Source: Nocardioides sp. LHD-245 (lineage in GTDB: Bacteria > Actinomycetota > Actinomycetes > Propionibacteriales > Nocardioidaceae). Taken from it: a stretch of 64,000 nt of DNA. The DNA is taken from NCBI RefSeq assembly GCF_030929495.1, contig NZ_JAVFWN010000010.1, positions 124,001 through 188,000 on the forward strand. Reading direction: 5' to 3'. The position numbers and the translations under genes are program-made. Each line of letters opens with the position of its first letter. Position 1 is the first letter of the stretch. Below the pieces are notes generated by a model. It was given only the letters and a program-made list of their open reading frames with translations, was not told the DNA's origin and made no database searches. Shown here in pieces: positions 28,099-35,894 of this stretch.

Positions 28099-28503
28099 TC
28101 AGGGGTGCTCGATGAGCTCCAGCTGGACGCCGTTGAGCTCACGCGGGTGGATGAAGTTCACCGCGCCGTAGTCGCCGCGCATGGTCTCGGCGAGGAGCGG
28201 GGGCATCCCGATCGCGCGCAGCTCCTCGACCGCCTCGTCGATGTCGTCGACCTTCGCCGAGAAGAGGAACACGCCCTCCCCGTTGCGCTCGAGGAACCGG
28301 GCGACCGACGTACCGTCCTCGGTCGAGGTGATCAGATTGAGGATGAAGCCGTCGAGGTCGATCTTGGTGCCCTCGAGGCCGGGGAAGGCGAAGCCCTCGG
28401 GACCGACGTGCTCGCCCTTCACCCCGAAGAGCCGCTCGTAACGGTCCGTCGCGGCGGGCAGGTCGCGGACCGCGATGTTGATGCCGTTGACTGAAACGCT
28501 CAT
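28099..28503 (-). CDS. VOC family protein (methylmalonyl-CoA epimerase/glyoxalase-like)
   Basis: Small vicinal-oxygen-chelate protein of 134 residues with two beta-alpha-beta-beta-beta halves: NGINIAVRDLPAATDRYERLFG and VDDIDEAVEELRAIGMPPL. The spacing resembles methylmalonyl-CoA epimerase (His in GINIAV is replaced, so the first metal ligand is not obvious; Glu near QLELIEHP is kept). The reaction is therefore uncertain. AGGAGA precedes the ATG. It lies upstream of the liv genes on the same strand but is the last visible gene before the TetR gene, with a 55-base gap to livF, so it is probably the final gene of the transporter operon. Confidence 0.75.
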   Translation of the reverse strand: MSVSVNGINIAVRDLPAATDRYERLFGVKGEHVGPEGFAFPGLEGTKIDLDGFILNLITSTEDGTSVARFLERNGEGVFLFSAKVDDIDEAVEELRAIGMPPLLAETMRGDYGAVNFIHPRELNGVQLELIEHP

Positions 28504-28558
28504 GCCGGATTGTTCTCCTGTGTCGGTTGGTGGGTTGGTGCGGTGGGACGCGCGGCGC

Positions 28559-29263
28559 TCACACGCTCACGCCGAGGACGTCGTGGTAGGTCTGGTCGAG
28601 CTCGGCCCCGGCACAGCGCGCGACCACCCGGCCGCGCTGCATGACCAGCCCGTGGTCGGCCTCGATGCGCAGGGTCGCCAGGGACGGCTCCGCGATCAGT
28701 ACGGCGGCGCCGGCTCCGGCCACCTCGCGCACGGTCGCCATCAGCTCGTCGACGATGCTGGGCGCCAGACCCAGCGCCGGCTCGTCGAGCAGCAGGACCC
28801 GTGGGCCCGACATCAGCGCCCGGGCGATGGCGAGCATCTGCTGCTCACCGCCGCTGAGGAGGCCGGCCAGCACCTTGCGCCGGGTCCGCAGGATCGGGAA
28901 CCGGTCGAGGGCCTCGCCGATGGTCTCCCGGGGGAGCCGGAGCGAGTCCGCGATGACGGCGAGGTTCTCCTCGACCGACAGGGACCGGAACACGTGGCGC
29001 CCCTGCGGGACGAGGCTGACGCCCCGCGCGGTGCGGGCATTGGGGCTGAGCCCGTCGAGGCTCTCCCCGGCGAGGCGGACCGAACCGCCGGCGCCGCGGA
29101 CGCCGCCGATCAGGGCGTGCAGCAGGCTCGACTTGCCGGCGCCGTTGGGCCCGAGCAGGGCGGTGACGGTGGCCGCAGGGCAGGACAGGCCGGCGTCGTG
29201 GACCGCGCGGGCCTTGCCGTAGGTGACGCCGATGCCCTCGGCGGACAGGAGTGACTGGCTCAT
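28559..29263 (-). CDS. livF: Branched-chain-type ABC transporter ATPase (LivF-like)
   Basis: Cytoplasmic ATPase of 234 residues. Walker A LLGPNGAGKSSLLHALIGG, signature LLSGGEQQMLAIARAL, Walker B VLLLDEPALGLAP. The Q-E-Q signature variant SGGEQQML is typical of LivF. ATG overlaps the livG stop by four bases. In this family the transporter imports branched-chain amino acids, amides or aromatic and other organic acids; the neighbouring CoA ligase and beta-oxidation genes favour a carboxylic acid. Confidence 0.92.
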   Translation of the reverse strand: MSQSLLSAEGIGVTYGKARAVHDAGLSCPAATVTALLGPNGAGKSSLLHALIGGVRGAGGSVRLAGESLDGLSPNARTARGVSLVPQGRHVFRSLSVEENLAVIADSLRLPRETIGEALDRFPILRTRRKVLAGLLSGGEQQMLAIARALMSGPRVLLLDEPALGLAPSIVDELMATVREVAGAGAAVLIAEPSLATLRIEADHGLVMQRGRVVARCAGAELDQTYHDVLGVSV

Positions 29264-30024
29264 CGGACTCGCTCTCCCAGGTAGACGCTGCGGAAGACCT
29301 CGCTGCGCTGGCACTCGGCCGGCGTGCCGACGAACGCGATCACGCCCTTGACGAGCAGGCTGACCCGGTCGACGAGGCCCAGCACGACATCGACGTTGTG
29401 GTCGACGAGGAGCACGCTGTGCTCGGCGGCGCGGAGTCGGCGCAGGACGGCGAGGGTGGCATCGAGGCCGCGGTCGCCGACGCCGGGGAACGGCTCGTCG
29501 AGCAGCATCAGCGAGGGCGAGGCCACCAAGGCCCGCGCCACCTCGACCAGCCGCATCTCGCCGAAGGACAGCGACCCGACGAGCCGGTCGAGCCGGTCCA
29601 GGCCCACTGCCTCCGCGGCGGCCACGACCCGCGGGTCGACCGAGCGGTGGGGCGTGAGGATGTCGCGGGCGATCCGGCCGACGATCCGGGGCAGCCCGGC
29701 GAGCTCCTGGCCGGCGAGGCCGAGCGAGATGTTCTCCGCGACCGTCAGGGCCGCCGAGACCTGAGGCTGCTGGAACGTGCGCGCGAGCCCGCCGCGGCTG
29801 CGCCGGCCGGGGCTGCCCGTCAGCGGCCGGCCCCGGAGCACGATCTCTCCCGCGTCCTGGCGGTTCTGGCCGCACAGGATGTCGATCAGCGTGGACTTGC
29901 CGGCGCCGTTCGCGCCGATGAGGCCGTGGATCTCACCCTGGGCGACGGCGAGGTCGACGCCGCGCAGCACCTCGACGCCGCCGTAGCTCTTGGTGACGCC
30001 GCGGACCTCCAGCAGTGCGCTCAT
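29260..30024 (-). CDS. livG: Branched-chain-type ABC transporter ATPase (LivG-like)
   Basis: Second ATPase of the importer, 254 residues. Walker A GLIGANGAGKSTLIDILCG, signature LSFGEMRLVEVARAL, Walker B LMLLDEPFPGVG. The signature differs from the usual LSxGQQR (LSFGEMR), which is common in LivG proteins. Start and stop each overlap their neighbours by four bases, so livH-livM-livG-livF are translationally coupled. Confidence 0.92.
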   Translation of the reverse strand: MSALLEVRGVTKSYGGVEVLRGVDLAVAQGEIHGLIGANGAGKSTLIDILCGQNRQDAGEIVLRGRPLTGSPGRRSRGGLARTFQQPQVSAALTVAENISLGLAGQELAGLPRIVGRIARDILTPHRSVDPRVVAAAEAVGLDRLDRLVGSLSFGEMRLVEVARALVASPSLMLLDEPFPGVGDRGLDATLAVLRRLRAAEHSVLLVDHNVDVVLGLVDRVSLLVKGVIAFVGTPAECQRSEVFRSVYLGERVR

Positions 30025-31049
30025 GCCGACACCGCCTTCCTCTCGTCGCTCTCGTCGCGGTCCCGGGGAGCAGGGTCCGCTCCCCCGCGCCGCCGCAGCC
30101 GGTCGCCGATCCGGTCCGAGCCGGCGGCGAGGAGCCCGAGCAGTCCGGCCGGCGCCAGGGCGAGTGCCACCAGGGTGAGGGCGCCGAAGGTCAGCGCGCC
30201 GGGCCCCTTCAAGAAGGTGAAGGCCTCGGTGAAGCAGATGACCAGGACGGCACCCAGGAAGGCGCCCCACGGTGTGCGCAGGCCACCGAGCACCGGCATG
30301 AACAGCACCAGGAAGGCGACCGAGACCGTGAACGAGTCGGGCAGCACGAAGCCGTTGAGATAGGCGAAGAAGCAGCCGCCGAGCGTCGCGACCCCGGCGC
30401 CGACGGCCAGGGTGAGCAGCGAGGACACCCGGGCCGGGAATCCCGCCGCGGCCGCGGCCGCCGGGGCGTCCTGCTGGGCGCGGAGGGCGACACCGACCGA
30501 GGTACGCCGGACCCGGCCGACCGCGACGCAGATCGTCCACAGCGCGAGCGCGCCGACCACGACCATCGCGTCCCGGTCCGGGGCCCAGCCGAACAGCTCC
30601 GGCGGGCGGACGCCGCCGAGACCGAGCACTCCGCCGGTCAGCTCGTCCTCCGAGAGGATCCACTGCCGCACGGCGATGCCGAACAGGAGCGTGGAGACGG
30701 CCAGGTGGAAGCCGGTGAGGCGCACCGTCGCCAGCCCGAGCGCGAGGGCGGCGGCCATCGAGATCGCCACCGCGACCGGTACGGCGTACAGGCTGGCCGA
30801 GGTCGTCTCGTTGGACCAGATCACCACGGCGTAGGCGCCGATGGCGAAGTAGGCGTTGTAGGCGAGGGAGAGCTGCCCGGTCAGGGCCAGCGGCAGGTAC
30901 ATGCCCACGGCGAGGAAGGCGTAGGTCAGCGCCAGGATCGCCAGCTCCTGGCGGTAGGCGCTGCTGCCGGCGTACAGGAGGCCGAGCACCACCAGCACCA
31001 GCGCGATCGAGGAGCCGCTGAAGGCGGCGCGTCGCAGGCGGTCGATCAT
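30021..31049 (-). CDS. livM: Branched-chain-type ABC transporter permease (LivM-like)
   Basis: Membrane permease of 342 residues with about nine or ten helices. LivM markers include LTGQLSLAYNAYFAIGAYA near residue 60 and the conserved cytoplasmic EAA-like loop VGVALRAQQDAPAAAAAAG. A charged C-terminal tail (RRRGGADPAPRDRDESDE) is cytoplasmic. Four-base overlaps on both sides. Confidence 0.93.
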   Translation of the reverse strand: MIDRLRRAAFSGSSIALVLVVLGLLYAGSSAYRQELAILALTYAFLAVGMYLPLALTGQLSLAYNAYFAIGAYAVVIWSNETTSASLYAVPVAVAISMAAALALGLATVRLTGFHLAVSTLLFGIAVRQWILSEDELTGGVLGLGGVRPPELFGWAPDRDAMVVVGALALWTICVAVGRVRRTSVGVALRAQQDAPAAAAAAGFPARVSSLLTLAVGAGVATLGGCFFAYLNGFVLPDSFTVSVAFLVLFMPVLGGLRTPWGAFLGAVLVICFTEAFTFLKGPGALTFGALTLVALALAPAGLLGLLAAGSDRIGDRLRRRGGADPAPRDRDESDERKAVSA

Positions 31050-31909
31050 GTCCGCTCCCTCACGGCGAAGAGACCCTTGGGTCGGAAGGTGAAGACGACG
31101 AGGACCAGCGCGAGCAGCATGTAGTCGCGCACGTCGTTGCCGAGCACCCGGGCGCTGAGCGCCTCGAGGAACCCGAGCAGGGCACCTCCGGCGAGGGGCG
31201 CCCAGACGTGGGCGGTGCCGCCCAGCACCAGCGCGATGAACCCGAGCAGGGTGAACGACGTCCCGGCCTCGACCGTCAGCGCCGACTGCGTCGTGGCGAG
31301 CACCCCCGCCACACCGGCGGCCAGTCCGGCCACGACCATGCCCATCGCCCGCACCCGCGCCACCGGCAGGCCGAGCACCTCAGCCGCACCGGGGTTGTCG
31401 CCGACCGCACGCAGCATCCGCCCGAACCGGGCCCGGGACAGCCACCAGGCCACGGCGCCGAACACCAGCACCGTGAGCGCCAGGGTCAGCATGGCCTGGT
31501 GCGGGACCCGGGTGTCCCCGATCCGCACGTCGCCCTCCAGCCAGGTGAGCACGAGGGTGGGCTGCCGCCCGAACAGCAGCCCCGCCCCCTGCTCGATCAC
31601 GAAGAGGACCGCGACGATGGCGATCTCGATCGTCGCCAGGCCGGACTGACGTCGTTCCATGACGCGTACGACGATCAGCTCGGTGGCGACGGCGAGGACC
31701 ACCGCCGCGAGCAGGCCCGCGACGACCGCCCCGAGCGTCGGCCACCCCCGCGCCACGAGGTAGGCGATCCCGATGCCGGCGAACACGCCGTAGCCGCCCA
31801 CCGCGAAGTTGACCAGCCGGGTCGCCCGCACGATGAGGAAGTAGCTGAGCGCCAGCGTGGCGTAGAGACAGCTCGCCAGCGCGCCCGACACGAGAACCTG
31901 CAGGTCCAT
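31046..31909 (-). CDS. livH: Branched-chain-type ABC transporter permease (LivH-like)
   Basis: Membrane permease of 287 residues with about eight helices. LivH markers are FLIVRATRLVNFAVGGYGVF near the N-terminus and the EAA-like loop RFGRMLRAVGDNPGAAEVLG. It follows the binding-protein gene by three bases and overlaps livM by four. With LivM it forms the translocation path for the imported acid or amide. Confidence 0.93.
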   Translation of the reverse strand: MDLQVLVSGALASCLYATLALSYFLIVRATRLVNFAVGGYGVFAGIGIAYLVARGWPTLGAVVAGLLAAVVLAVATELIVVRVMERRQSGLATIEIAIVAVLFVIEQGAGLLFGRQPTLVLTWLEGDVRIGDTRVPHQAMLTLALTVLVFGAVAWWLSRARFGRMLRAVGDNPGAAEVLGLPVARVRAMGMVVAGLAAGVAGVLATTQSALTVEAGTSFTLLGFIALVLGGTAHVWAPLAGGALLGFLEALSARVLGNDVRDYMLLALVLVVFTFRPKGLFAVRERT

Positions 31910-31912
31910 GGG

Positions 31913-33136
31913 CTACTCGGCCGCCGGCTGCAGCTCGGCCGGCAGCTTGCCGGGCTTGCCGTCGGCGAACTCGACGACGACGTTCTGGTCGGCCCGGGAG
32001 CCGTTGTGCCGGTCGGCGGAGAAGGAGTAGCGGAAGCTCTCCTGGCCGGTCGCGCCCGGGAAGTCGGTGATCTCCTCCAGCGCGGCCACGGCCTTCGCGC
32101 CGTCGAGCTCGCCGGCGTCCTCGAAGGCCTTCTTGGTCAGCAACAGGGCGTCCCAGACCGAGGTCTGGATGAACGTGAGGTGCTCGTCGTTGCCACCGTC
32201 GGCCAGCAGCTGGCCGACCTCGACCGCGCGCGGGTTGGTGGGCGACAGCGGGTCGACGACCAGCACACCGTCGATGGCCGCGCCCGCGATCTCCCAGGCG
32301 CGCGGCTGCGCGGTGAGGGAGTTCTGGGACCAGATCGGCACCGTCGAGCCCGCCTGACGCAGGCCCTTGAACAGCGCCCCGGCCTCGGCGGCCTGCTGGG
32401 TGGCGTCGAACACGACGTCCGGGTCCTTCTCCAGCACGCGCGCGACCGGCGCGGTGACGTCGCGACCGCCGGCGGCGAGGGTCTCCTCGGCGACGACCTC
32501 GAGCCCGGCCTTCTCCGCGACGGCCTTGTAGGCGTCCGCGACGGCGACCGACGTGGCCGTCTCCTCGTCGAAGAAGGCGATCGTCCGGTATCCGGCGTCC
32601 TTCCAGGCGTCGACGTAGACCTGGGCGGACAGGCTCGACGGCGGTGCCGCGGTGAAGACGAACTCGTTGTTGGGCGCCTCGACGATGGCCGCGTTCACGT
32701 TGGTCGGCGCGAAGCAGAAGACCTTCTCCTGCGTGCACACCGAGCGGCCCTGGAGCGTGGAGCTGGAGCCGGAGGTGAAGTAGATGACGTCGGCGCCGCG
32801 GTCGAGGAGCGAGCGCACCTTGAGCGTGGTGTTGTTGGGGTTGTTCTGGTCGTCCTCGAAGATCAGGTCCACGTCCTGGCCGAGGATGCCCTTCTCGGAG
32901 CCGACCAGCTCGGCGCCGTAGCCGGTCTCACCGGCGTTGAGCGCGTCGACGAACACCTTGAGCGCGCCGACCGAGGTCTGCGAGTAGAAGGTCGAGCCGC
33001 CCGACTTGTCCTCGATCACGCCGATGACGAACGCGTCGTCACCGCTGTCCGCACCGCTGTCGCCACACGCCGCCGTCAGTCCGGCGGACGCCAGCAGACC
33101 CGCCGCCAGCAGGCCGCTGCGCCATGTCTTCCTCAT
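31913..33136 (-). CDS. Branched-chain-type ABC transporter substrate-binding lipoprotein
   Basis: Periplasmic-type binding lipoprotein of 407 residues (LivJ-like, Peripla_BP_6). ATG 33136 gives the signal peptide MRKTWRSGLLAAGLLAS with lipobox LTAAC; GAGAGGG precedes the start. The mature protein begins with an Asp/Gly/Ser linker and then FVIGVIEDKSGGSTFYSQ, the first lobe strand of this family. It is the first gene of the liv operon and its upstream region carries operator copy 2. The ligand is unknown; family members bind amino acids, amides, or aromatic carboxylates. Confidence 0.92.
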   Translation of the reverse strand: MRKTWRSGLLAAGLLASAGLTAACGDSGADSGDDAFVIGVIEDKSGGSTFYSQTSVGALKVFVDALNAGETGYGAELVGSEKGILGQDVDLIFEDDQNNPNNTTLKVRSLLDRGADVIYFTSGSSSTLQGRSVCTQEKVFCFAPTNVNAAIVEAPNNEFVFTAAPPSSLSAQVYVDAWKDAGYRTIAFFDEETATSVAVADAYKAVAEKAGLEVVAEETLAAGGRDVTAPVARVLEKDPDVVFDATQQAAEAGALFKGLRQAGSTVPIWSQNSLTAQPRAWEIAGAAIDGVLVVDPLSPTNPRAVEVGQLLADGGNDEHLTFIQTSVWDALLLTKKAFEDAGELDGAKAVAALEEITDFPGATGQESFRYSFSADRHNGSRADQNVVVEFADGKPGKLPAELQPAAE

Positions 33137-33186
33137 CTCGATCCCTCTCGGCGTAGTCACCGGGTCATCCCCGAATCCAACCCGTC

Positions 33187-33202
33187 GGTCGCTTTTTCGA
33201 CC
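33187..33202. promoter_or_regulatory. 16-bp regulon operator, copy 2
   Basis: GGTCGCTTTTTCGACC (perfect 5-bp arms GGTCG/CGACC), 51 bases upstream of the binding-protein start. Same sequence type as the sites at 26719 and 33306. Confidence 0.6.
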
Positions 33203-33233
33203 AAGTCGTCGATACTTTGAGTGACGCGCGGCA

Positions 33234-33246
33234 CAGTTGTCAACTG
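33234..33246. promoter_or_regulatory. Perfect 13-bp palindrome in the divergent liv/ligase region
   Basis: CAGTTG-T-CAACTG lies midway between operator copies 2 and 3. It may be a separate regulator site, since its sequence is unrelated to the 16-bp operator. Confidence 0.35.
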
Positions 33247-33270
33247 CGGCGAGGCGCCGGGATCGTCTTC

Positions 33271-33299
33271 TTGACGCGAGAGCGGGCTCACATTACCGT
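33271..33299 (+). promoter_or_regulatory. Promoter of the CoA ligase gene
   Basis: -35 TTGACG (33271-33276) and -10 TACCGT (33294-33299) are 17 bp apart. Operator copy 3 begins seven bases after the -10, over the likely transcription start. Confidence 0.55.
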
Positions 33300-33305
33300 C
33301 CGGCT

Positions 33306-33321
33306 AGTCGGAAAACTGACC
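33306..33321. promoter_or_regulatory. 16-bp regulon operator, copy 3
   Basis: AGTCGGAAAACTGACC; read this way the three copies are AGTCGAAAATGCGACT, GGTCGAAAAAGCGACC and AGTCGGAAAACTGACC, giving RGTCGRAAAWSYGACY. It covers the presumed start point of the CoA ligase promoter. Confidence 0.6.
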
Positions 33322-33356
33322 ATGGAGTCGAGTATGCAGAAGGCAGGTCCCGCGGC

Positions 33357-34772
33357 ATGACGAGCACGTCGATCCCGTACTACTGGTCGTCGGTCGACTG
33401 GCCGGCCTTCATGGCGGACTTCCCGCCCCCGCCGCACTACGCCGAGCACACCGCGGCGATGAGCGACGACGAGCTGCGCGCCCTGCAGGAGACGCGCTTC
33501 CTCGCCCGGATGTCCGAGGCCTGGCGGATCCCCTTCTACCGCGACCGCTGGTCCGCCGCCGGCCTCGAGCCCGGTGACGTGCGCGGGCTCGACGACCTGG
33601 CGGCCGTTCCGGCGTTCACGAGCGACGACCTGCGCGAGAGCATCGAGTCCGCGCCGCCCTTCGGGTCGCACCAGGCCTTCGCCCTGGCCGACCCGAGCCT
33701 CCCGCTGAAGCTGCAGACCAGCGGCGGCACGACCGGCCTGCCCCGGCCGACGCTGTTCGACCCCGTCGCCTGGGAGGTCCAGGCGGTCCAGTACGCCCGG
33801 GCGCTGTGGGCCCAGGGCGCCCGTCCCCACGAGCTGCTCCAGATCACGCTCACCAACAGCCTCGCCAATATCGCCTGGTGCGCGCACACCGCGGCCTACA
33901 ACTGGCTGGGCGCGATCTCGATGACCACCGGCTCGGGCCTGGTCACCAGCAGCCTGCGCCAGCTCGAGCTCGCCCGCGAGTGGGGCACCACCGGCTGGGT
34001 CGCCTTCGGCGAGTACCTCAAGATCCTCGCGCAGACAGCCGACGAGGCCGGCATCGACCTCCGGCGGGACCTGGCCACCCGGTTCATCCACTCCTACCTC
34101 GGCGTCGACACCGCCGGGCACCTGCGCCGGCTGCTCGAGGACACCTGGGGCGTGCCCGTCTACGACAACTACGGCACCCACGAGGTCGGCCTGATCGGGT
34201 TCGAGTGCGCCGCGCAGGACGGCATGCACATGAACGAGGACACCGCGGTGGTCCAGATCCTCGACCCGCAGACCGACGAGGTCCTCGGGCACGGCCGGAC
34301 CGGCAACCTGGTCGTGACCAGTCTGCACCGCTCGGTGCCGCCGATCATCCGCTACGACCTCAAGGACCTGATCCAGACCCGAGCGCGCGAGCTGTGCTCC
34401 TGCGGCATCCGCACGGCGAAGTTCTCCGGCTTCCTGGGCCGCAGCGACGAGATGGTGAAGTTCCGCGCCAACAACGTCTTCCCGCGCGCGGCCCAGGACG
34501 TCGTCATGGGCGACGAGCGGACGACCGGCGAGTTCCTGTGCGTGGTCGGCGTCGAGGGCGAGGGACTCGGCTCCCGCGAGGTGATGACGGTCCGCGTCGA
34601 GCAGCGGGTCACCGGCAGCGACCCCGCGCTGCAGAAGGACATGGAGAACGGCATCAAGGCCGCCTTCGGCACCCGGGTCGGCGTGGAGCTGGTCCCCGCC
34701 GGCACACTCGCGGAGTTCACCGGCCTCGGCGGCGAGGGCAAGGTCAAGCGGCTCCTCGACCTGCGGCCCTGA
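33357..34772 (+). CDS. Phenylacetate-CoA ligase-like adenylate-forming enzyme (PaaK family)
   Basis: ATP-dependent acyl-CoA ligase of 471 residues in the PaaK branch of adenylate-forming enzymes. The phosphate-binding loop is LQTSGGTTGLPRPT, the middle motif VPVYDNYGTHEVGLIGFEC corresponds to the family core YGTTE-type region, and the hinge SDEMVKFRANNVFP precedes the C-terminal domain. PaaK members activate phenylacetate and related aromatic acids; the exact acid here is unknown. It is divergent from the liv importer with shared operators, so uptake and activation are probably induced together. The ligase would feed the MaoC-SDR-thiolase set. Confidence 0.88.
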   Translation: MTSTSIPYYWSSVDWPAFMADFPPPPHYAEHTAAMSDDELRALQETRFLARMSEAWRIPFYRDRWSAAGLEPGDVRGLDDLAAVPAFTSDDLRESIESAPPFGSHQAFALADPSLPLKLQTSGGTTGLPRPTLFDPVAWEVQAVQYARALWAQGARPHELLQITLTNSLANIAWCAHTAAYNWLGAISMTTGSGLVTSSLRQLELAREWGTTGWVAFGEYLKILAQTADEAGIDLRRDLATRFIHSYLGVDTAGHLRRLLEDTWGVPVYDNYGTHEVGLIGFECAAQDGMHMNEDTAVVQILDPQTDEVLGHGRTGNLVVTSLHRSVPPIIRYDLKDLIQTRARELCSCGIRTAKFSGFLGRSDEMVKFRANNVFPRAAQDVVMGDERTTGEFLCVVGVEGEGLGSREVMTVRVEQRVTGSDPALQKDMENGIKAAFGTRVGVELVPAGTLAEFTGLGGEGKVKRLLDLRP

Positions 34773-34871
34773 CCGCCGGACCGGGCCGTGCCGGGCTCGG
34801 GCCGGGGACAGGCCGGGACCGGTGGCGGCACCGCCTGCGGGCCGCCCCCTCCCGCCCCCTACCGTGGGGCC

Positions 34872-35408
34872 GTGTTCCTCTACGAGTTCGAGGGCCGTCG
34901 GCCCCAGGTCCACCCCGAGGCGTTCGTCGCGCCGACCGCGACACTGATCGGCGACGTGCGCGTCGAGAAGGGCGCCAGCGTCTGGTACGGCGCCGTGCTC
35001 CGCGCCGACATCTGCACGATCATCGTGCGCGAGGGCTCGAACATCCAGGACAACTCGGTCGTCCACGGCGCCCCCGACGTGGTCGTCGACATCGGCCCGA
35101 ACGCCACGGTCGCCCACGGCTGCGTGTTCCACGGCGACGCCATGGGCGAGAAGTCGCTGCTCGGCAACGCGAGCACGATCCTCGACGGCGCCACCATCGG
35201 CGCGGGCTCGCTCGTGGCGGCCGGCGCCGTCATCACGCCCGGCACCGCGATCCCCGAGGGCGTGCTCGCCGCCGGGGCGCCCGCCGAGGCGAAGCGGCCC
35301 ATCGAGGGCACCGGCGCCCAGTTCTGGGTCGAGACCAATGCCCCCTACTACGCCGACCTCGCGCAGCGGCACCGCGCCGGCGTCGTACCGGTCGAGGGCA
35401 ACTTCTGA
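34872..35408 (+). CDS. Gamma-carbonic-anhydrase-like hexapeptide-repeat protein
   Basis: Left-handed beta-helix protein of 178 residues of the gamma-carbonic anhydrase/YrdA type. Hexapeptide turns run from VAPTATLIGDVRVEKGASVW to AAGAVITPGTAIPEG. Metal ligands are likely His in DNSVVHG, and the two in TVAHGCVFHG, the conserved H-x4-H pair. Family members range from carbonic anhydrases to enzymes of unknown activity. The GTG at 34872 lies six bases after TACCGT and lacks a Shine-Dalgarno sequence, so the mRNA may be leaderless. No operon partner. Confidence 0.88.
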   Translation: MFLYEFEGRRPQVHPEAFVAPTATLIGDVRVEKGASVWYGAVLRADICTIIVREGSNIQDNSVVHGAPDVVVDIGPNATVAHGCVFHGDAMGEKSLLGNASTILDGATIGAGSLVAAGAVITPGTAIPEGVLAAGAPAEAKRPIEGTGAQFWVETNAPYYADLAQRHRAGVVPVEGNF

Positions 35409-35416
35409 CCTCTTCC

Positions 35417-35515
35417 GTCCCTCGTACGAGGACATGTCGCGCCTGTCCTCGTACGAGGACATTGACAGGTTGTCTTCGTACGAGGACAGAGAGATGATGT
35501 CCTCGTACGAAGACA
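35417..35515. promoter_or_regulatory. Four palindromic operators at exact 27-bp spacing before hipB
   Basis: Copies at 35417-35434, 35444-35461, 35471-35488 and 35498-35515 share the core CTCGTACGAG/CTTCGTACGAG. Copy 2, TGTCCTCGTACGAGGACA, is a perfect 18-bp palindrome; copies 3 and 4 differ by one base each, copy 1 at its left end. Centres are 27 bp apart throughout. A promoter with -35 TTGTCT (35470-35475) and -10 GATGAT (35493-35498), 17-bp spacing, is embedded in copies 3-4. The expected ligand is the HipB protein encoded just downstream. Confidence 0.75.
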
Positions 35516-35528
35516 TCAGGAGGCACGG

Positions 35529-35894
35529 ATGCCCGACATCGAGATTCCCGACTGGACCAAGCTGGGCTCGACTGTCCGCTCGGAGCGCAAACGCGCCGGC
35601 CTCAGCCAGCAGGCACTCGCCGAGCGCGCCTCCCTCTCCCGATCCTGGCTCGCCCGCCTCGAGGCCGGCCACCGCACGGCGGAGCTCGAGAGCGTCATGC
35701 GCCTGCTCCGCGCCCTCGACCTCACGTTGGTCCTCCGCCGGGCGTCCACCGACGACGAACAGCCGACGCCGGAGGGGCCGAACGACCCGGCGTACGCCGC
35801 CGCCCTGGAATCCCTCCTGACCCGACGCCATCGCGACATGGATGCTCGGTCTCGAGCCTGGACCGCCACCGAGCGTCGAGATGACGATGAGTGA
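35529..35894 (+). CDS. hipB: HipB-like helix-turn-helix antitoxin
   Basis: XRE-family DNA-binding protein of 121 residues, the antitoxin and autorepressor partner of HipA kinases. Helix-turn-helix: LGSTVRSERKRAGLSQQALA then SLSRSWLARLEAGHRTAEL. AGGAGG lies five bases before the ATG. The acidic, charged tail (ARSRAWTATERRDDDE) would contact HipA. The gene overlaps hipA by eight bases. Four palindromes immediately upstream are its probable operators. Since hipA is frameshifted here, HipB may be an orphan repressor. Confidence 0.85.
   Translation: MPDIEIPDWTKLGSTVRSERKRAGLSQQALAERASLSRSWLARLEAGHRTAELESVMRLLRALDLTLVLRRASTDDEQPTPEGPNDPAYAAALESLLTRRHRDMDARSRAWTATERRDDDE

Noticed and set aside
35417..35515. 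Plasmid or phage origin iterons
   Set aside because: The repeats are palindromic, directly precede hipB, and no replication gene is present; operators explain them better.
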